This document shows, piece after piece, positions 57,601 through 60,309 of a DNA stretch of 64,000 bases (position 1 is the first letter of the stretch; the number at the start of each line of letters is the position of its first letter). The notes beneath the pieces are model-generated. The model searched no databases, was not told the origin of the DNA, and was given only the letters and a program-made list of their open reading frames with translations. Location of the stretch: contig CM053331.1 of NCBI GenBank assembly GCA_028583605.1, forward strand, positions 31,722,411 to 31,786,410, written 5' to 3'. Source of the DNA: Dastarcus helophoroides. Its lineage: Eukaryota > Arthropoda > Insecta > Coleoptera > Bothrideridae. A program made the translations under genes and the position numbers.

Positions 57601-60309
57601 TCTCCTCTCCTCTCCTCTCCTCTCCTCTCCTCTCCTCTCCTCTCCTCTCCTCTCCTCTCCTCTCCTCTCCTCTCCTCTCCTCTCCTCTCCTCTCCTCTCC
57701 TCTCCTCTCCTCTCCTCTCCTCTCCTCTCCTCTCCTCTCCTCTCCTCTCCTCTCCTCTCCTCTCCTCTCCTCTCCTCTCCTCTCCTCTCCTCTCCTCTCC
57801 TCTCCTCTCCTCTCCTCTCCTCTCCTCTCCTCTCCTCTCCTCTCCTCTCCACTCCACTCCTCTCCTCTCCTCTCCTCCCCTCCCCTCCCCTCCCCTCTTC
57901 TTCCTACTTCCTTCTTCCTTTTTCCTTTTTCCTACTTCCTTCTTCCTTCTTATTTTTTTTTTTTTTCTTCTTTATTCTTCCTTTTTCCTTCTTTGTTCTT
58001 CGTTCTTTCTTCTTTCTTCTTTCTTCTCTCTTCTTTCTTCTTTCTTCTTTCTTCTTTCTTCTTTCTTCTTTCTTCTTTCTTCTTTCTTCTTTCTTCTTTC
58101 TTCTTTCTTCTTTCTTCTTCCTTCTTCCTTCTTCCTTTTTTCTTCTTTCTTGTTTCCCTTCCCCCTTTCTTCTTCCTTCTTCGTTCTTCCTTCTTCCTTC
58201 TTCCCTCTTCTCCCTTTCTTCTTTCTTTTTCTTTCTCTTTGCTCTCTTCTCTCTTTTATTTCTCTTGTCCCTTCTTCCTTCTCCCTTCTCCCTTCTTCCT
58301 TCTCTCTTTTCTCTTCTCCCTTCTTTCTTCTTCCTTTTTCCTTTTTCCTTTTTCTTCTTTATTCTTCCTTTTTGCTTCTTCCTTCTTTACTCTTTCTTTT
58401 TCCTTCTTCCTTCTTTCTTCTTTCTTCTTTCTCCTTTCTTCTTCCTTCCGCTTTCTTCCTACTTTCTTCTTCCTTCTGCCTTTTCTGCCTTTTTTACTTT
58501 TCCTTCTTCCTTCTTTCTTTTTTCTTCTTTCTTTATATTCTTATCTCTCCCCTCTTCTCTTCTCTTTTCTTCTCTTTTTCTTCCTCTTCCTTTTCTTCCT
58601 CTTTCTCTTCACTTCCCTTTCCTTCTTCTTCCTTCTTTCCTTCTTCTTCCTTCCTTCTTCCTTCTTTCTTTTTCTCTTTTCTTCTCTTCTCTTCTTCTTC
58701 CTTTCTCTTTTTTCTTTCTTCCTCCTTCTTTCTTCTTCTCTTCTCTTCTCTTTCTTCTCTTCTCTTCCTTTCTTCTCTTCTCTTCTCTTCTCTTTCTTTT
58801 TCTTCCTTCTCTTCCTTCTCTTCTCTTCTCGTCTTCTTCTCTTCATTCTTTCTCTTCCTTCTCTCTTTTCTCTTCTCTTCTTCTTTTCTTTCTCTTCTTC
58901 TTCTTTCTCTCCCTTCTTTTCTCTTCTCTTCTTCCTTCTCTTCTCTTCTCTTCTCCTTCTCTTCTCTTCTCTTCTTTCTCTTCTCTTCTCTTTCCCTTCT
59001 CTTCCCTTCTCTTCTCTTCTCTTTCTTCTCTTCTCTTCTCTTCCCTTCTCTTCTCTTCTCTTCTCTCTCTTCTCTTCTCTTCTCTTCTCTTCTCTTCTCT
59101 TCTCTTCTCTTCTCTTCTCTTTCTTCTCTTCTCTTCTCTTTTGCTTTTTTCTCTTCTCTTCTTTTCTCTTCTCTTCTCTTCTCTTCTCTTCTCTTCTCTT
59201 TTCTTCTCTTTTCTTCTCTTTTCTTCTCTTCCCTGCTCTTTTCTTTTCTCCCTTTTCTCCCTTTCTCTCCCCCAATCATTTATTTTTTGACAATTAAATT
59301 TTCTTTTATGTAAGTTGGGCTAACGACAGAATCTTCTAACAAGGTTCATTTGTTTCAAGCCTCATTGTAGGTGCTGTACTCCTAAAGAAATACTTAGATG
59401 CCTGTATTTTTCAATACCAATACCGAACCATTTGGTGGTTGTGAAACTCTGAATAAAAAAGTTGACATATGGTTTAAATGATTTTCGCCGGCGCTACCTA
59501 TTTTCTGCAAAGATCCACAAAACTCAAAATATTTGCACCTAATATTCGTCGAAAAGTATCGGTTGTGTATTCCCCCCTTTATAACACTTGTACACATTTC
59601 TTTTTAAAATATTTTGCACTATTTACGATTTAGTATTTGTTTTTTTTTTGTGGAATGGACTGGTCTTTCTTATTTTCAGGGAACTAATTTTGTATTTTAA
59701 TTAGCTTTATTCAATTCGTAATCGGCCGGTTTCCATGAGAAAAAAAAAATCCATCCAACGACTTCCTCGGGGCTCTGGGAGGCAAAATATTACTTAATTA
59801 GTTCTAATTAAGTAATATTTCCGATGAGCTGGTTAATTTGTCTTCATTTTTCATGTTTCATACATATGAAAATTTTGTACCTAAACTGTGTTTTATTTCT
59901 TCAGATTGCAATAAATTTATTTTATAATTATTTTGTAATAGTAAAGAAATATACGACAATTGTCGATGTTTGTAATTAGAATATACCTAGATTTAATCCA
60001 ACAAAGAACATAAATTGCAGAAGAACTTGCGATGCAATTGCAGGAGTGTCTGTTTAATTTAGCAGCCCACGGATAGTGCGTTCAACCGCAATATCACTGT
60101 GGTTATACCTTAAAGACTATATTAGTCCTATATGGATGCACCTATGATTTCAGGCACAATTGGACAAGGGTTTTGCATGCTCGGCTTGGCATTCTCCGGA
60201 TGTGATCAGTTAGCCGCTCTGGTCTTTTCGTCATCTGCGACGGCCATGCACGGAACAGTCTCCACGGGACCTCTGGCCAGCATAATCGATATCAGTCCAA
60301 ATTTTGCAA
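6627..60309 (+). CDS. SLC17-family MFS transporter gene (sialin / phosphate cotransporter-like), 8 exons, 3' end outside window
   Basis: Spliced gene reconstructed by eye. Exons: 6627-6657, 11561-11769, 19014-19328, 19490-19574, 36662-36894, 36940-37086, 47272-47404, 60154-60309. Every junction is GT-AG and phase-consistent, giving 436 residues. Family signatures in order: YMLRINLNIAIVSM in TM1 (about 22-48; Arg38 aligns with the conserved sialin TM1 arginine), a long loop with N-glycosylation sequons (about 50-112), QGFVLGAFFW..WLTQIPGG (118-137) and YGTK (143-146) in TM2-3, RITQG (178-182), WIPPNERSK (199-207), YDSPADHPRIS (258-268), VPWKEILTS (294-302), and DISPNFA at 430-436. Family members are 12-TM secondary carriers of organic or inorganic anions (phosphate, sialic acid, acidic amino acids) in plasma, lysosomal or vesicle membranes; the substrate cannot be told from sequence. 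Usual length is about 450-550 residues, so the last one or two helices and the C-terminal tail are missing at the right edge. Family is certain; subfamily is not. Confidence 0.92.
7790..8982. mobile_element. hAT-family element with 8-bp target site duplication
   Basis: The ends are inverted: TAGGGTTT at 7790 and AAACCCTA ending at 8982, each followed inward by CCGAC and multiple AAACCGGTTTT subterminal motifs, as hAT ends usually have. Flanking 8-bp direct repeats ATGGCGAT lie at 7782-7789 and 8983-8990. The paralogous retroelement copy at 13150-13157 has a single ATGGCGAT, so the empty site is visible in this window. Length 1193 bp. Only a fragment of transposase is inside, so it was mobilised in trans. 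Confidence 0.88.
8510..8830 (-). pseudogene. hAT transposase fragment with BED-type zinc finger remnant
   Basis: Minus-strand frame from 8797: MLTCKGSSTSSLHNHLKTVY, the C..(K)GSTS.L..HL...H end of a BED finger, then a Ser/Thr-rich linker with QPCIFNFVKRTNLEEIVSKLAALDGL and SIRE/FIRES-like text as in hAT (ZBED) transposases. It ends after 92 codons and the catalytic RNase H-like region is missing. It lies inside the hAT element ending at 8982. Confidence 0.65.
9236..10230 (+). pseudogene. mariner-family transposase (DD41D spacing), multiply interrupted
   Basis: Frame opens at ATG 9236 (MIGYKDRTRR) with a TAA eleven codons in. It continues IIRFFREKYSDLPPISQGTVSKI, then an HTH with DVPTSQIGRELEISPSSVARIL, then FSDEST (first catalytic Asp) near 9665. 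A frameshift near 9677 leads to LNGGLSRQNCRHW and SVWAGIVRDRAIGRIFFQGH, with the stop codons mostly at former Trp. QQDGATPHFA (second Asp, near 9955) and PDLTPIDYFL (third Asp, near 10080) follow; 41 codons separate the last two Asps by my count. At least eight in-frame stops make it non-functional. Confidence 0.85.
10583..10903 (+). pseudogene. GIY-YIG endonuclease domain of a Penelope-like element (C-terminal part)
   Basis: Frame from 10583: GAYRVPCSCGSMYIEETGR (GIY and YIG boxes; the second reads YIE), KTQISEHQRCLRYG, then IAEHQQETGH, then RETIEIQKF, NRDDGYMLSSIWKPTI and a TGA near 10902. The order CSCG..YIGETGR..R..EH, AEH..ETGH, EAIEI.K and NR.DG..LS..W.P is that of Penelope-like endonucleases, which nick DNA to prime reverse transcription. 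The upstream reverse transcriptase is missing. Confidence 0.82.
11164..11208 (+). ncRNA. hammerhead-ribozyme-like motif in Penelope-like tail
   Basis: TGTTC (11164-11168), CTGAAGA (11169-11175), one extra A, stem GCCC...GGGC (11177-11180 with 11192-11195), GAAA (11196-11199), CGTC, then GAACA (11204-11208) complementary to TGTTC. Penelope-like elements are known to carry type I hammerheads with very short stem III. The extra base after the core departs from consensus but is known in a viroid hammerhead. Activity is inferred only. Confidence 0.5.
11561..11769 (+). CDS. SLC17-like gene, coding exon 2 (TM1 and first loop)
   Basis: Preceded by TTTCATATTTTAG acceptor and followed by AAG/GTAAAA donor (phase 1 to 0). 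Encodes residues 11-80: KDKPFIKTRDVLWY, TM1 with the family motif around R38-I39-N40, then a hydrophilic loop rich in Ser/Asn with sequons (NGS, NSS, NAS). The reading frame is open upstream of the acceptor back to 11476, but that part has no family similarity and is intron. Confidence 0.92.
12129..12180. repeat. near-perfect 52-bp palindrome
   Basis: Arms TGATTGGTC.ATTTCATATC and their reverse complement meet at ACTAGT (centre 12154/12155) with one mismatched pair. No spacer. Confidence 0.9.
12320..12441. repeat. imperfect foldback (MITE-like) with GC-rich loop
   Basis: Arms TGTACAACTCGAGCGG with GTGCAACAAGAGCGG (reverse complement of the right side), TCCATATCGCACTCGAACGA with its partner, then a short GC-rich loop around TCCGCCTTCGGCG. 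With the neighbouring palindrome and GGATAT boxes it looks like a palindromic transposon remnant. Family not recognised. Confidence 0.6.
12560..13060 (-). repeat. T-strand satellite patch and AT-rich intron
   Basis: TTTTCGAAATTTTCACTTTT-like units to about 12770, the reverse-strand version of the satellite at 1-1263, then AT-rich unique sequence to 13060 without a recognisable gene. Confidence 0.55.
13078..14770 (-). pseudogene. jockey-type non-LTR retroelement reverse transcriptase, 5'-truncated and broken
   Basis: Minus strand from about 14770: LLLELDTSKASGVNGIPAIV (14610-14550), then ISLLLVISKVMEKIINIKIL, ISDKQYGLRQQRSTG, VALDISKTFDRVWH (first catalytic Asp region), INAGVLQGSFVSPTPFMLHINDLL (14464-13952). 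The YADD box reads stop-ANN near 13945, so both catalytic aspartates are lost. Thumb text follows (INRNLKIILEWGKKN, 13933-13721), then LTLYKAQVRPTLEYCFHVW and RKAIHLI (13647-13312), then the C-terminus LWNSIPKGIFPKNYDL...GCPLRVD-stop (13287-13078). Several frameshifts. In the full family ORF2 would carry an N-terminal endonuclease, absent here. Sits in intron 2 of the SLC17-like gene, antisense to it. Confidence 0.85.
14771..16540 (-). repeat. T-strand degenerate satellite
   Basis: Units like TTTTTCAAAATTTCGACTTTT, the reverse complement of the A-strand form. A non-satellite AT-rich gap lies at 15490-15720. No gene seen; ORFs here are Phe/Lys-rich low-complexity readings. Confidence 0.7.
16540..17660 (+). 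repeat. tandem array: three ~414-bp units each with a hammerhead-like motif
   Basis: Motifs start near 16602, 17016 and 17431, spacing about 414 bp. Each unit shares a lead (AAAGTTTGATC, TTTTTGTCTTAT), the motif, the tail TTGTTGTGTTTTTTA with TTCAGA.GACAAGAT, then satellite text in the same order (ATTCTCTGAAAGATTTTAATT, TCGAAAATTGGGAC, CATTTCGGC, CAAGATTT). All three read CTGAAAA in place of CTGAAGA, so the conserved core G is changed; unit 3 also breaks stem II (GCTAAC). Confidence 0.8.
17660..18560 (-). repeat. T-strand degenerate satellite
   Basis: Same degenerate ~20-nt text as 14.8-16.5 kb, fading near 18560. Confidence 0.65.
18560..19013. other. low-copy intron DNA, unrecognised
   Basis: More balanced base composition than its surroundings. 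A minus-strand 60-codon reading at 18875-18693 (FGVDFLSRQRYTAYEIRF) looks non-random in composition but I do not recognise a family; it may be a retroelement remnant. The right end holds the exon 3 acceptor tract. Confidence 0.35.
19014..19328 (+). CDS. SLC17-like gene, coding exon 3 (TM2-TM4)
   Basis: Acceptor TCTTCTTCCAG before 19014, donor GCG/GTAGGT after 19328, phase 0 at both ends. Encodes residues 81-185: rest of the TM1-2 loop (sequons NSS and NAT), YEWNEKEQGFVLGAFFW, QIPGG, AEKYGTK, then the TM3-TM4 region ending RITQGVIA. Residues WIHW replace the more usual WGY in TM2. The frame stays open past the donor to a stop at 19350, which is intronic. Confidence 0.95.
19490..19574 (+). CDS. 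SLC17-like gene, coding exon 4
   Basis: Short 85-bp exon after a TTTTATTTCAG acceptor, ending TTGG before GTGAGA (phase 0 to 1). Encodes residues 186-213 with the strongly conserved FSWPAMHGLTAKWIPPNERS block, the TM4-TM5 cytoplasmic link. The preceding intron is only 161 bp, the following one 17 kb. Confidence 0.95.
20366..20472 (-). repeat. hammerhead-like dispersed repeat, copy 5
   Basis: Minus strand: core CTGAAAA, stem GATAGC-TCG-GCTGTC (one G-U pair), GAAACGCGTTAGAGC, then the tail with TTGTTGTGCTTTTT and GGTTTCAGGGGACAAG. The stem I partner reads CTTT. Confidence 0.65.
22577..22767. repeat. hammerhead-like repeat, full minus copy plus plus-strand tail fragment (head-to-head remnant)
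   Basis: 22577-22716 on the minus strand has CTGAAGA, stem GACAGC-TTG-TCTGTC, GAAACGTGTTAGAG and the complete tail. At 22730-22767 the tail of a plus-strand copy follows (CTTTCTTGGTTTCAGGGGAC), its ribozyme-like part missing. Confidence 0.65.
24563..24702 (+). repeat. hammerhead-like dispersed repeat, copy 7
   Basis: CTCTCTGAAGA, extra T, GATAGC-TTG-GCTGTC with one G-U pair, GAAACGCGTT then ATAGC (one change from AGAGC), followed by TTGTTGTG, GGTTTCAGGGGAC and TACCAAGGACCA. Confidence 0.68.
25250..26330. other. low-copy intron DNA, no gene recognised
   Basis: Balanced composition and no satellite. Short ORFs at 25309-25566 (-) and 25540-25722 (+) overlap each other and match nothing I recognise. 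Confidence 0.4.
26390..26870 (+). repeat. two diverged units of a ~270-bp satellite
   Basis: The order GGGGTA..AAAGGGG, TTTTAAAACC(T/A)AAA, TCTGTATAAAxATAT, TTTCAACAATTCATTTC and a G-rich end near 26560 recurs as GGGTAAAAAGGGG, TTATAAACCAAA, TTGTATAAAAAATAT, TTTAACAATTCAGTTC and AAAATGGGG near 26690-26830. Confidence 0.5.
27073..27285. mobile_element. MITE-like element, family A copy 1 (~210 bp)
   Basis: Left TIR ATAACTATTAAACTTTATTAA near 27082-27102 matches the reverse complement of TAATAAAGTTTAATAGTTAT near 27247-27267. The interior has AATTCC, AATATTTGCTAACACCGGAC and GGTTTCACATT, shared with the copy at 49.1 kb. Confidence 0.65.
28600..29270 (+). repeat. A-strand degenerate satellite
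   Basis: AAAAGTCGAA / AAATTTTGAAAAAA text. The 27.3-28.6 kb stretch before it is a mixed, more decayed version of both strands with no gene. Confidence 0.65.
29273..29587. mobile_element. MITE-like element, family B (~315 bp)
   Basis: Outer GTGTACAAAA at 29273 pairs with TTTTGTACAC ending 29587; inward GTGCTGTTGTC with GACAGCAACAC, and CGTATGTCCCTTACTTGA with its partner TCAAGTAAGGAACATATGTA. TIR about 60 bp with an indel. The interior has no coding similarity. Confidence 0.72.
29780..29824 (-). ncRNA. decayed hammerhead-like motif, Penelope-like tail (minus)
   Basis: On the minus strand TGTTC, CTGAAGA, extra A, GCC...GGC, then AAAAC in place of GAAAC, GTC, GAACA. The conserved G of GAAA is lost, so it should be inactive. 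Confidence 0.45.
30344..30388 (+). ncRNA. hammerhead-ribozyme-like motif, Penelope-like tail (plus)
   Basis: TGTTT, CTGAAGA (30349-30355), extra A, GCCC...GGGC, GAAAC, GTT, GAACA (30384-30388) pairing with TGTTT through one G-U. Same layout as 11164-11208. Activity not shown. Confidence 0.45.
30480..31960 (+). repeat. A-strand degenerate satellite
   Basis: AAAAAATTTGAAATTTC-like text with GTCGAA boxes, in intron 4. Contains a short TTAATGGTTAATGGTTAA repeat near 31015-31036. No gene. Confidence 0.65.
32152..33211 (-). pseudogene. reverse transcriptase domain of jockey-type element
   Basis: Frame from 33211: LNVKKVPGPDGIPNQALK, WKTANVIFIRKPGKDRKFSQ, NYRPISLLSNLGKVAEKIL; a frameshift near 32605; then GAIFFNSFKTCDTIWHQGLV, YGVPQGTTLSPLLYSLFTAD and YADDTALVTF (about 32325). 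The fingers-palm Asp box (FLDVSKAFD in the family) reads FFNSFKTCD, so that catalytic Asp is Asn, while YADD is intact. An A-rich run near 32881 encodes the FFFFF insertion. The thumb stops at 32152. Confidence 0.85.
33500..34346 (-). pseudogene. AP-type endonuclease domain of jockey-type element
   Basis: From about 34260: GNRNELEVFAKENDLDVLMP, TKMTFRSKDPKTRGY, RRDRPTGQRGGAAIYVSRKL, then in another frame VVVGDLNAKNVEWGS (33940s), RFTKQNGIDVMAPEE, PDVLDVALMKDV and LSSDHNPVMM (SDH catalytic box, about 33690). Order and boxes are those of exonuclease III-like endonucleases of non-LTR elements, which nick the target. Several frameshifts. Confidence 0.8.
34640..35222 (-). pseudogene. ORF1 (gag-like) of jockey-type element with CCHC knuckles
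   Basis: From 35146: QYHSFALPEKGIKAVERGIP and FRPINVKRI, an RNA-binding gag core, stop at 34916. The same frame continues as HRCQRFNHGQRNC, CVKSTGEHLSKDC and CANCKRDHVASYRGC, three zinc knuckles; the first cysteine of knuckle 1 reads Tyr and the second of knuckle 2 reads Ser. Further stops follow near 34858 and 34680. ORF1 protein would bind element RNA. Non-functional now. Confidence 0.75.
35225..35947 (+). mobile_element. Tc1-like (DDE_3) element with 19-bp TIRs and TA target
   Basis: Left end CTCTGTTCACCCAACAG at 35227-35243 is exactly matched inverted at 35929-35945. Adding two bases each side gives 18/19 identity, and both ends abut TA (35223-35224 and 35948-35949), the Tc1-mariner target. 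Length about 723 bp with only a transposase remnant inside, so an internal deletion derivative. It sits at the 5' boundary of the jockey-type element. Confidence 0.8.
35420..35745 (+). pseudogene. Tc1-like transposase C-terminal fragment
   Basis: SLKDPSGNGSHLITLHKGSK then FVEDGILCFVSKKTEDYQKE, then after a deletion NQIAKEHNIIVLRLLPYLCEFNSVEL, a stop, and WAQIKG. This is the pattern of DDE_3 transposases: (S)..DY..EM followed by VLRLPPYHCELNPIELIWAQVK with the final Glu retained at SVE. The first two catalytic Asp blocks are not recognisable or are deleted. Confidence 0.7.
35960..36661. other. low-copy intron DNA before exon 5, no gene seen
   Basis: AT-rich sequence without satellite rhythm or recognisable element, ending in the exon 5 acceptor. 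Confidence 0.5.
36662..36894 (+). CDS. SLC17-like gene, coding exon 5 (TM5-TM6)
   Basis: Acceptor AATTTGTTTCAG, phase 1; completes Gly214 and then encodes SSFGVAVTYAAAG (TM5), GWEMVFYASGIIG..W (TM6) and the conserved VYDSPADHPRISQQEKEYI. The donor is ambiguous: CAG/GTTATT at 36895 (used here) or CGA/GTACAA at 36883 are both phase 0; the second would remove VQRQ and give a 57-nt intron instead of 45 nt. Confidence 0.9.
36940..37086 (+). CDS. SLC17-like gene, coding exon 6 (TM7)
   Basis: Acceptor TTTTTGTTAG, donor TCG/GTGAGT, phase 0 at both ends, 49 codons (residues 292-340). Starts GDVPWKEILTSKEVWLTLLAHAGG, the usual cytoplasmic entry to TM7, and ends TPTYFKLIHGLNIRS, the loop before TM8. 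Confidence 0.94.
37087..38340. other. intron 6, first part: no gene seen
   Basis: Unique-looking AT-rich DNA. ORFs at 37529-37810 (-) and 37671-37853 (+) overlap on opposite strands and resemble nothing I know. Confidence 0.45.
38341..38450. mobile_element. MITE-like family A, right-half fragment
   Basis: GTTAGCAAATATTTATCGAT, GTGGAATTTTTAATATAT, AATCGTTAATAAAGTTTAAT and AGTTATTAATAC reproduce the right half of the elements at 27.1 and 49.1 kb; the left half is missing. Confidence 0.6.
38529..38768 (-). mobile_element. possible solo LTR
   Basis: On the minus strand it runs from TGTGAAGCGACCG to AATAAATTGTTACA, with a TATA-like CTATAAATA (about 38660), a GC-richer body and a polyadenylation signal near the end, a layout typical of LTRs. 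No convincing target duplication was found and there is no second copy in the window. Confidence 0.35.
39184..39313 (+). repeat. hammerhead-like dispersed repeat, copy 8
   Basis: CTCTCCGAAGA (core T changed to C), stem ATAGC-TTG-GCTAT, GAAACGCGTTATAGC, then TTGTTGTG and TTCAGGGGACAAG. Probably inactive because the core is CCGAAGA. Confidence 0.62.
39479..39610 (-). repeat. hammerhead-like dispersed repeat, copy 9
   Basis: Minus strand; full tail (GGTCCTTGGTTATC side) but the core reads CATAAAG and stem II has an A-C mismatch. It lies tail to tail with copy 8, 165 bp apart. Confidence 0.6.
39611..42200 (-). repeat. T-strand satellite with ~0.79-kb tandem duplication
   Basis: Degenerate T-strand text. 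A long block recurs: TCAAGTCC(G/A)TATTTGATAAAA, TTTCAGTAG.AAATTTCAGG, AACTTACAA, GAATGTTTGGATTTTTTTC at about 39868-40100 and again at 40659-40890. Confidence 0.7.
42200..44660 (-). repeat. higher-order repeat, three copies of 0.74-0.94 kb
   Basis: The landmarks CAACAT(C/T)(T/A)GAC, TTTTTCCT.CAG, CGATATTxTTxCAAAACCCATA, CTTATGTTxCTG, ATTTGTACTxTATTTTGATTTTT and AAAGCATGTTTTTGGAAATTTC recur in the same order from about 42205, 43139 and 43880. For example, the first landmark is near 42290, 43225 and 43970. Confidence 0.72.
44660..46130 (-). repeat. T-strand degenerate satellite
   Basis: Continuation of the block; becomes unique at about 46130. No gene. Confidence 0.6.
46492..46694. repeat. head-to-head hammerhead-like pair, copy 10
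   Basis: Minus half 46492-46554 keeps only the tail and stops at ACGCGT, the predicted stem III, with nothing 5' of it. It abuts the plus copy 46556-46694: CTCTCTGAAGA, T, GATAGC-TTG-GGTATC, GAAATGCGTTAGAGC and the full tail through GTTCGTTCCACC. Confidence 0.7.
46695..47271. other. intron 6, last part: no gene seen
   Basis: Low-copy DNA ending in the exon 7 acceptor. The ORF at 46881-47117 (-) has no recognisable similarity. Confidence 0.45.
47272..47404 (+). CDS. SLC17-like gene, coding exon 7 (TM8)
   Basis: Acceptor CTTTGTTTCAG, donor ATAT/GTAAGT (phase 0 to 1). Encodes residues 341-384, TGFLSGLPHLLRLITAYLFS followed by a basic loop (LLRSNKMSRTNVRKL). Matches the SLC17 pattern LSALP.. 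and the R..K-rich cytoplasmic loop before TM9. The joined codon TGC with exon 8 is Cys385. Confidence 0.92.
47405..48170. other. intron 7, first part: no gene seen
   Basis: Low-copy AT-rich DNA, no recognisable element. Confidence 0.45.
48170..49100 (+). repeat. A-strand degenerate satellite
   Basis: AAAGTCGAAA / AAATTTTGAAA text up to the MITE at 49105. Confidence 0.6.
49105..49430. mobile_element. MITE-like element, family A copy 2 (~325 bp)
   Basis: TIR of about 60 bp: left CTATTAACGATAAATGCAAT, AAGATATATACAGAATTCCGC; right GTGGAATTTTTTATATATCT, ATTGAATTTATCGTTAATAG as reverse complement. The interior contains ACCGGACCTGGTTTCGC, like copy 1. Non-coding, so mobilised in trans if at all. 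Confidence 0.75.
49874..50057. repeat. head-to-head hammerhead-like pair, copy 11
   Basis: Minus copy 49874-49976: CTCTCTGAAGA, C, GACAGC-TTG-GCTAAC, GAAACGCGTTTCAGC. Plus copy 49979-50057: core CTGAATA, GATAGC-CTG-GCTATC, GAAAC, then an internal deletion jumping to the end of the tail (AAGATAACCAAGGACCAGTC). Confidence 0.7.
52266..52520. repeat. head-to-head hammerhead-like pair, copy 12
   Basis: Minus copy 52266-52402: CTCTCTGAAGA, T, GATAGC-TTG-CTTATC, GAAACGTGGTAGAGC, full tail. Plus copy 52413-52520: CTCTCTGAAAG, T, GATAGC-TTG-GCTATC, GAAAAGTTTTAGAGC and tail. The 10-bp spacer and flanks make a near palindrome of about 250 bp. Confidence 0.72.
54150..54840. other. low-copy intron DNA, no gene seen
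   Basis: Balanced composition between two satellite blocks. The ORF at 54127-54402 (-) is unrecognised. Confidence 0.45.
54840..56240 (-). repeat. T-strand degenerate satellite
   Basis: AAATTTCGACTTTTTTxGAAA-like text, opposite in strand polarity to the 49.4-54.1 kb block. Confidence 0.65.
56245..59275 (+). repeat. 3-kb polypyrimidine microsatellite tract
   Basis: Nearly every base is C or T on the + strand. Successive zones: CTTCCTT heptamers (about 56485-56625 and 56828-57160), TTTTTCC heptamers (56629-56695), TCTCC pentamers (about 57536-57850, at least 60 perfect units), CTTCTTT heptamers (about 58012-58115), TTCTC pentamers (about 58540-59245). Absence of A and G removes stop codons, which creates long spurious reading frames of Ser/Leu/Phe on + and Glu/Arg/Lys on -. 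It lies in intron 7 of the SLC17-like gene. Confidence 0.95.
59290..60153. other. intron 7, last part: low-copy DNA, no gene seen
   Basis: Includes a fragment of the hammerhead-like repeat tail at about 59650-59700 (TGGAATGGACTGGTCTTT fused to TTTTCAGGGAACTAATTTTG) and the inverted repeat at 59785-59820. Ends with the exon 8 acceptor. Confidence 0.5.
59785..59820. repeat. perfect 17-bp inverted repeat with 2-nt loop
   Basis: AAATATTACTTAATTAG, TT, then its exact reverse complement. A cruciform-prone AT-rich hairpin, not followed by a T run as a terminator would be. Confidence 0.9.
60154..60309 (+). CDS. SLC17-like gene, coding exon 8 (TM9-TM10)
   Basis: Acceptor CCTATGATTTCAG, donor GCAA/GTAAGA, phase 1 at both ends. 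Encodes residues 385-436, TIGQGFCMLGLAFSGCDQLA then SSSATAMHGTVSTGPLASIIDISPNFA, the family's TM10 region ending in the diagnostic D.SPNFA. No further exon was found between 60310 and 64000, so the C-terminus lies to the right. Confidence 0.93.

Noticed and set aside
56256..59297. Reading frames of up to 1013 codons on both strands
   Set aside because: They exist because a C/T-only strand cannot encode stops; composition is Ser/Leu/Phe or Glu/Arg/Lys only, three frames are open together, and the region is a microsatellite inside an intron.
59785..59820. Rho-independent terminator
   Set aside because: AT-only hairpin without a following T run, in a eukaryotic intron.
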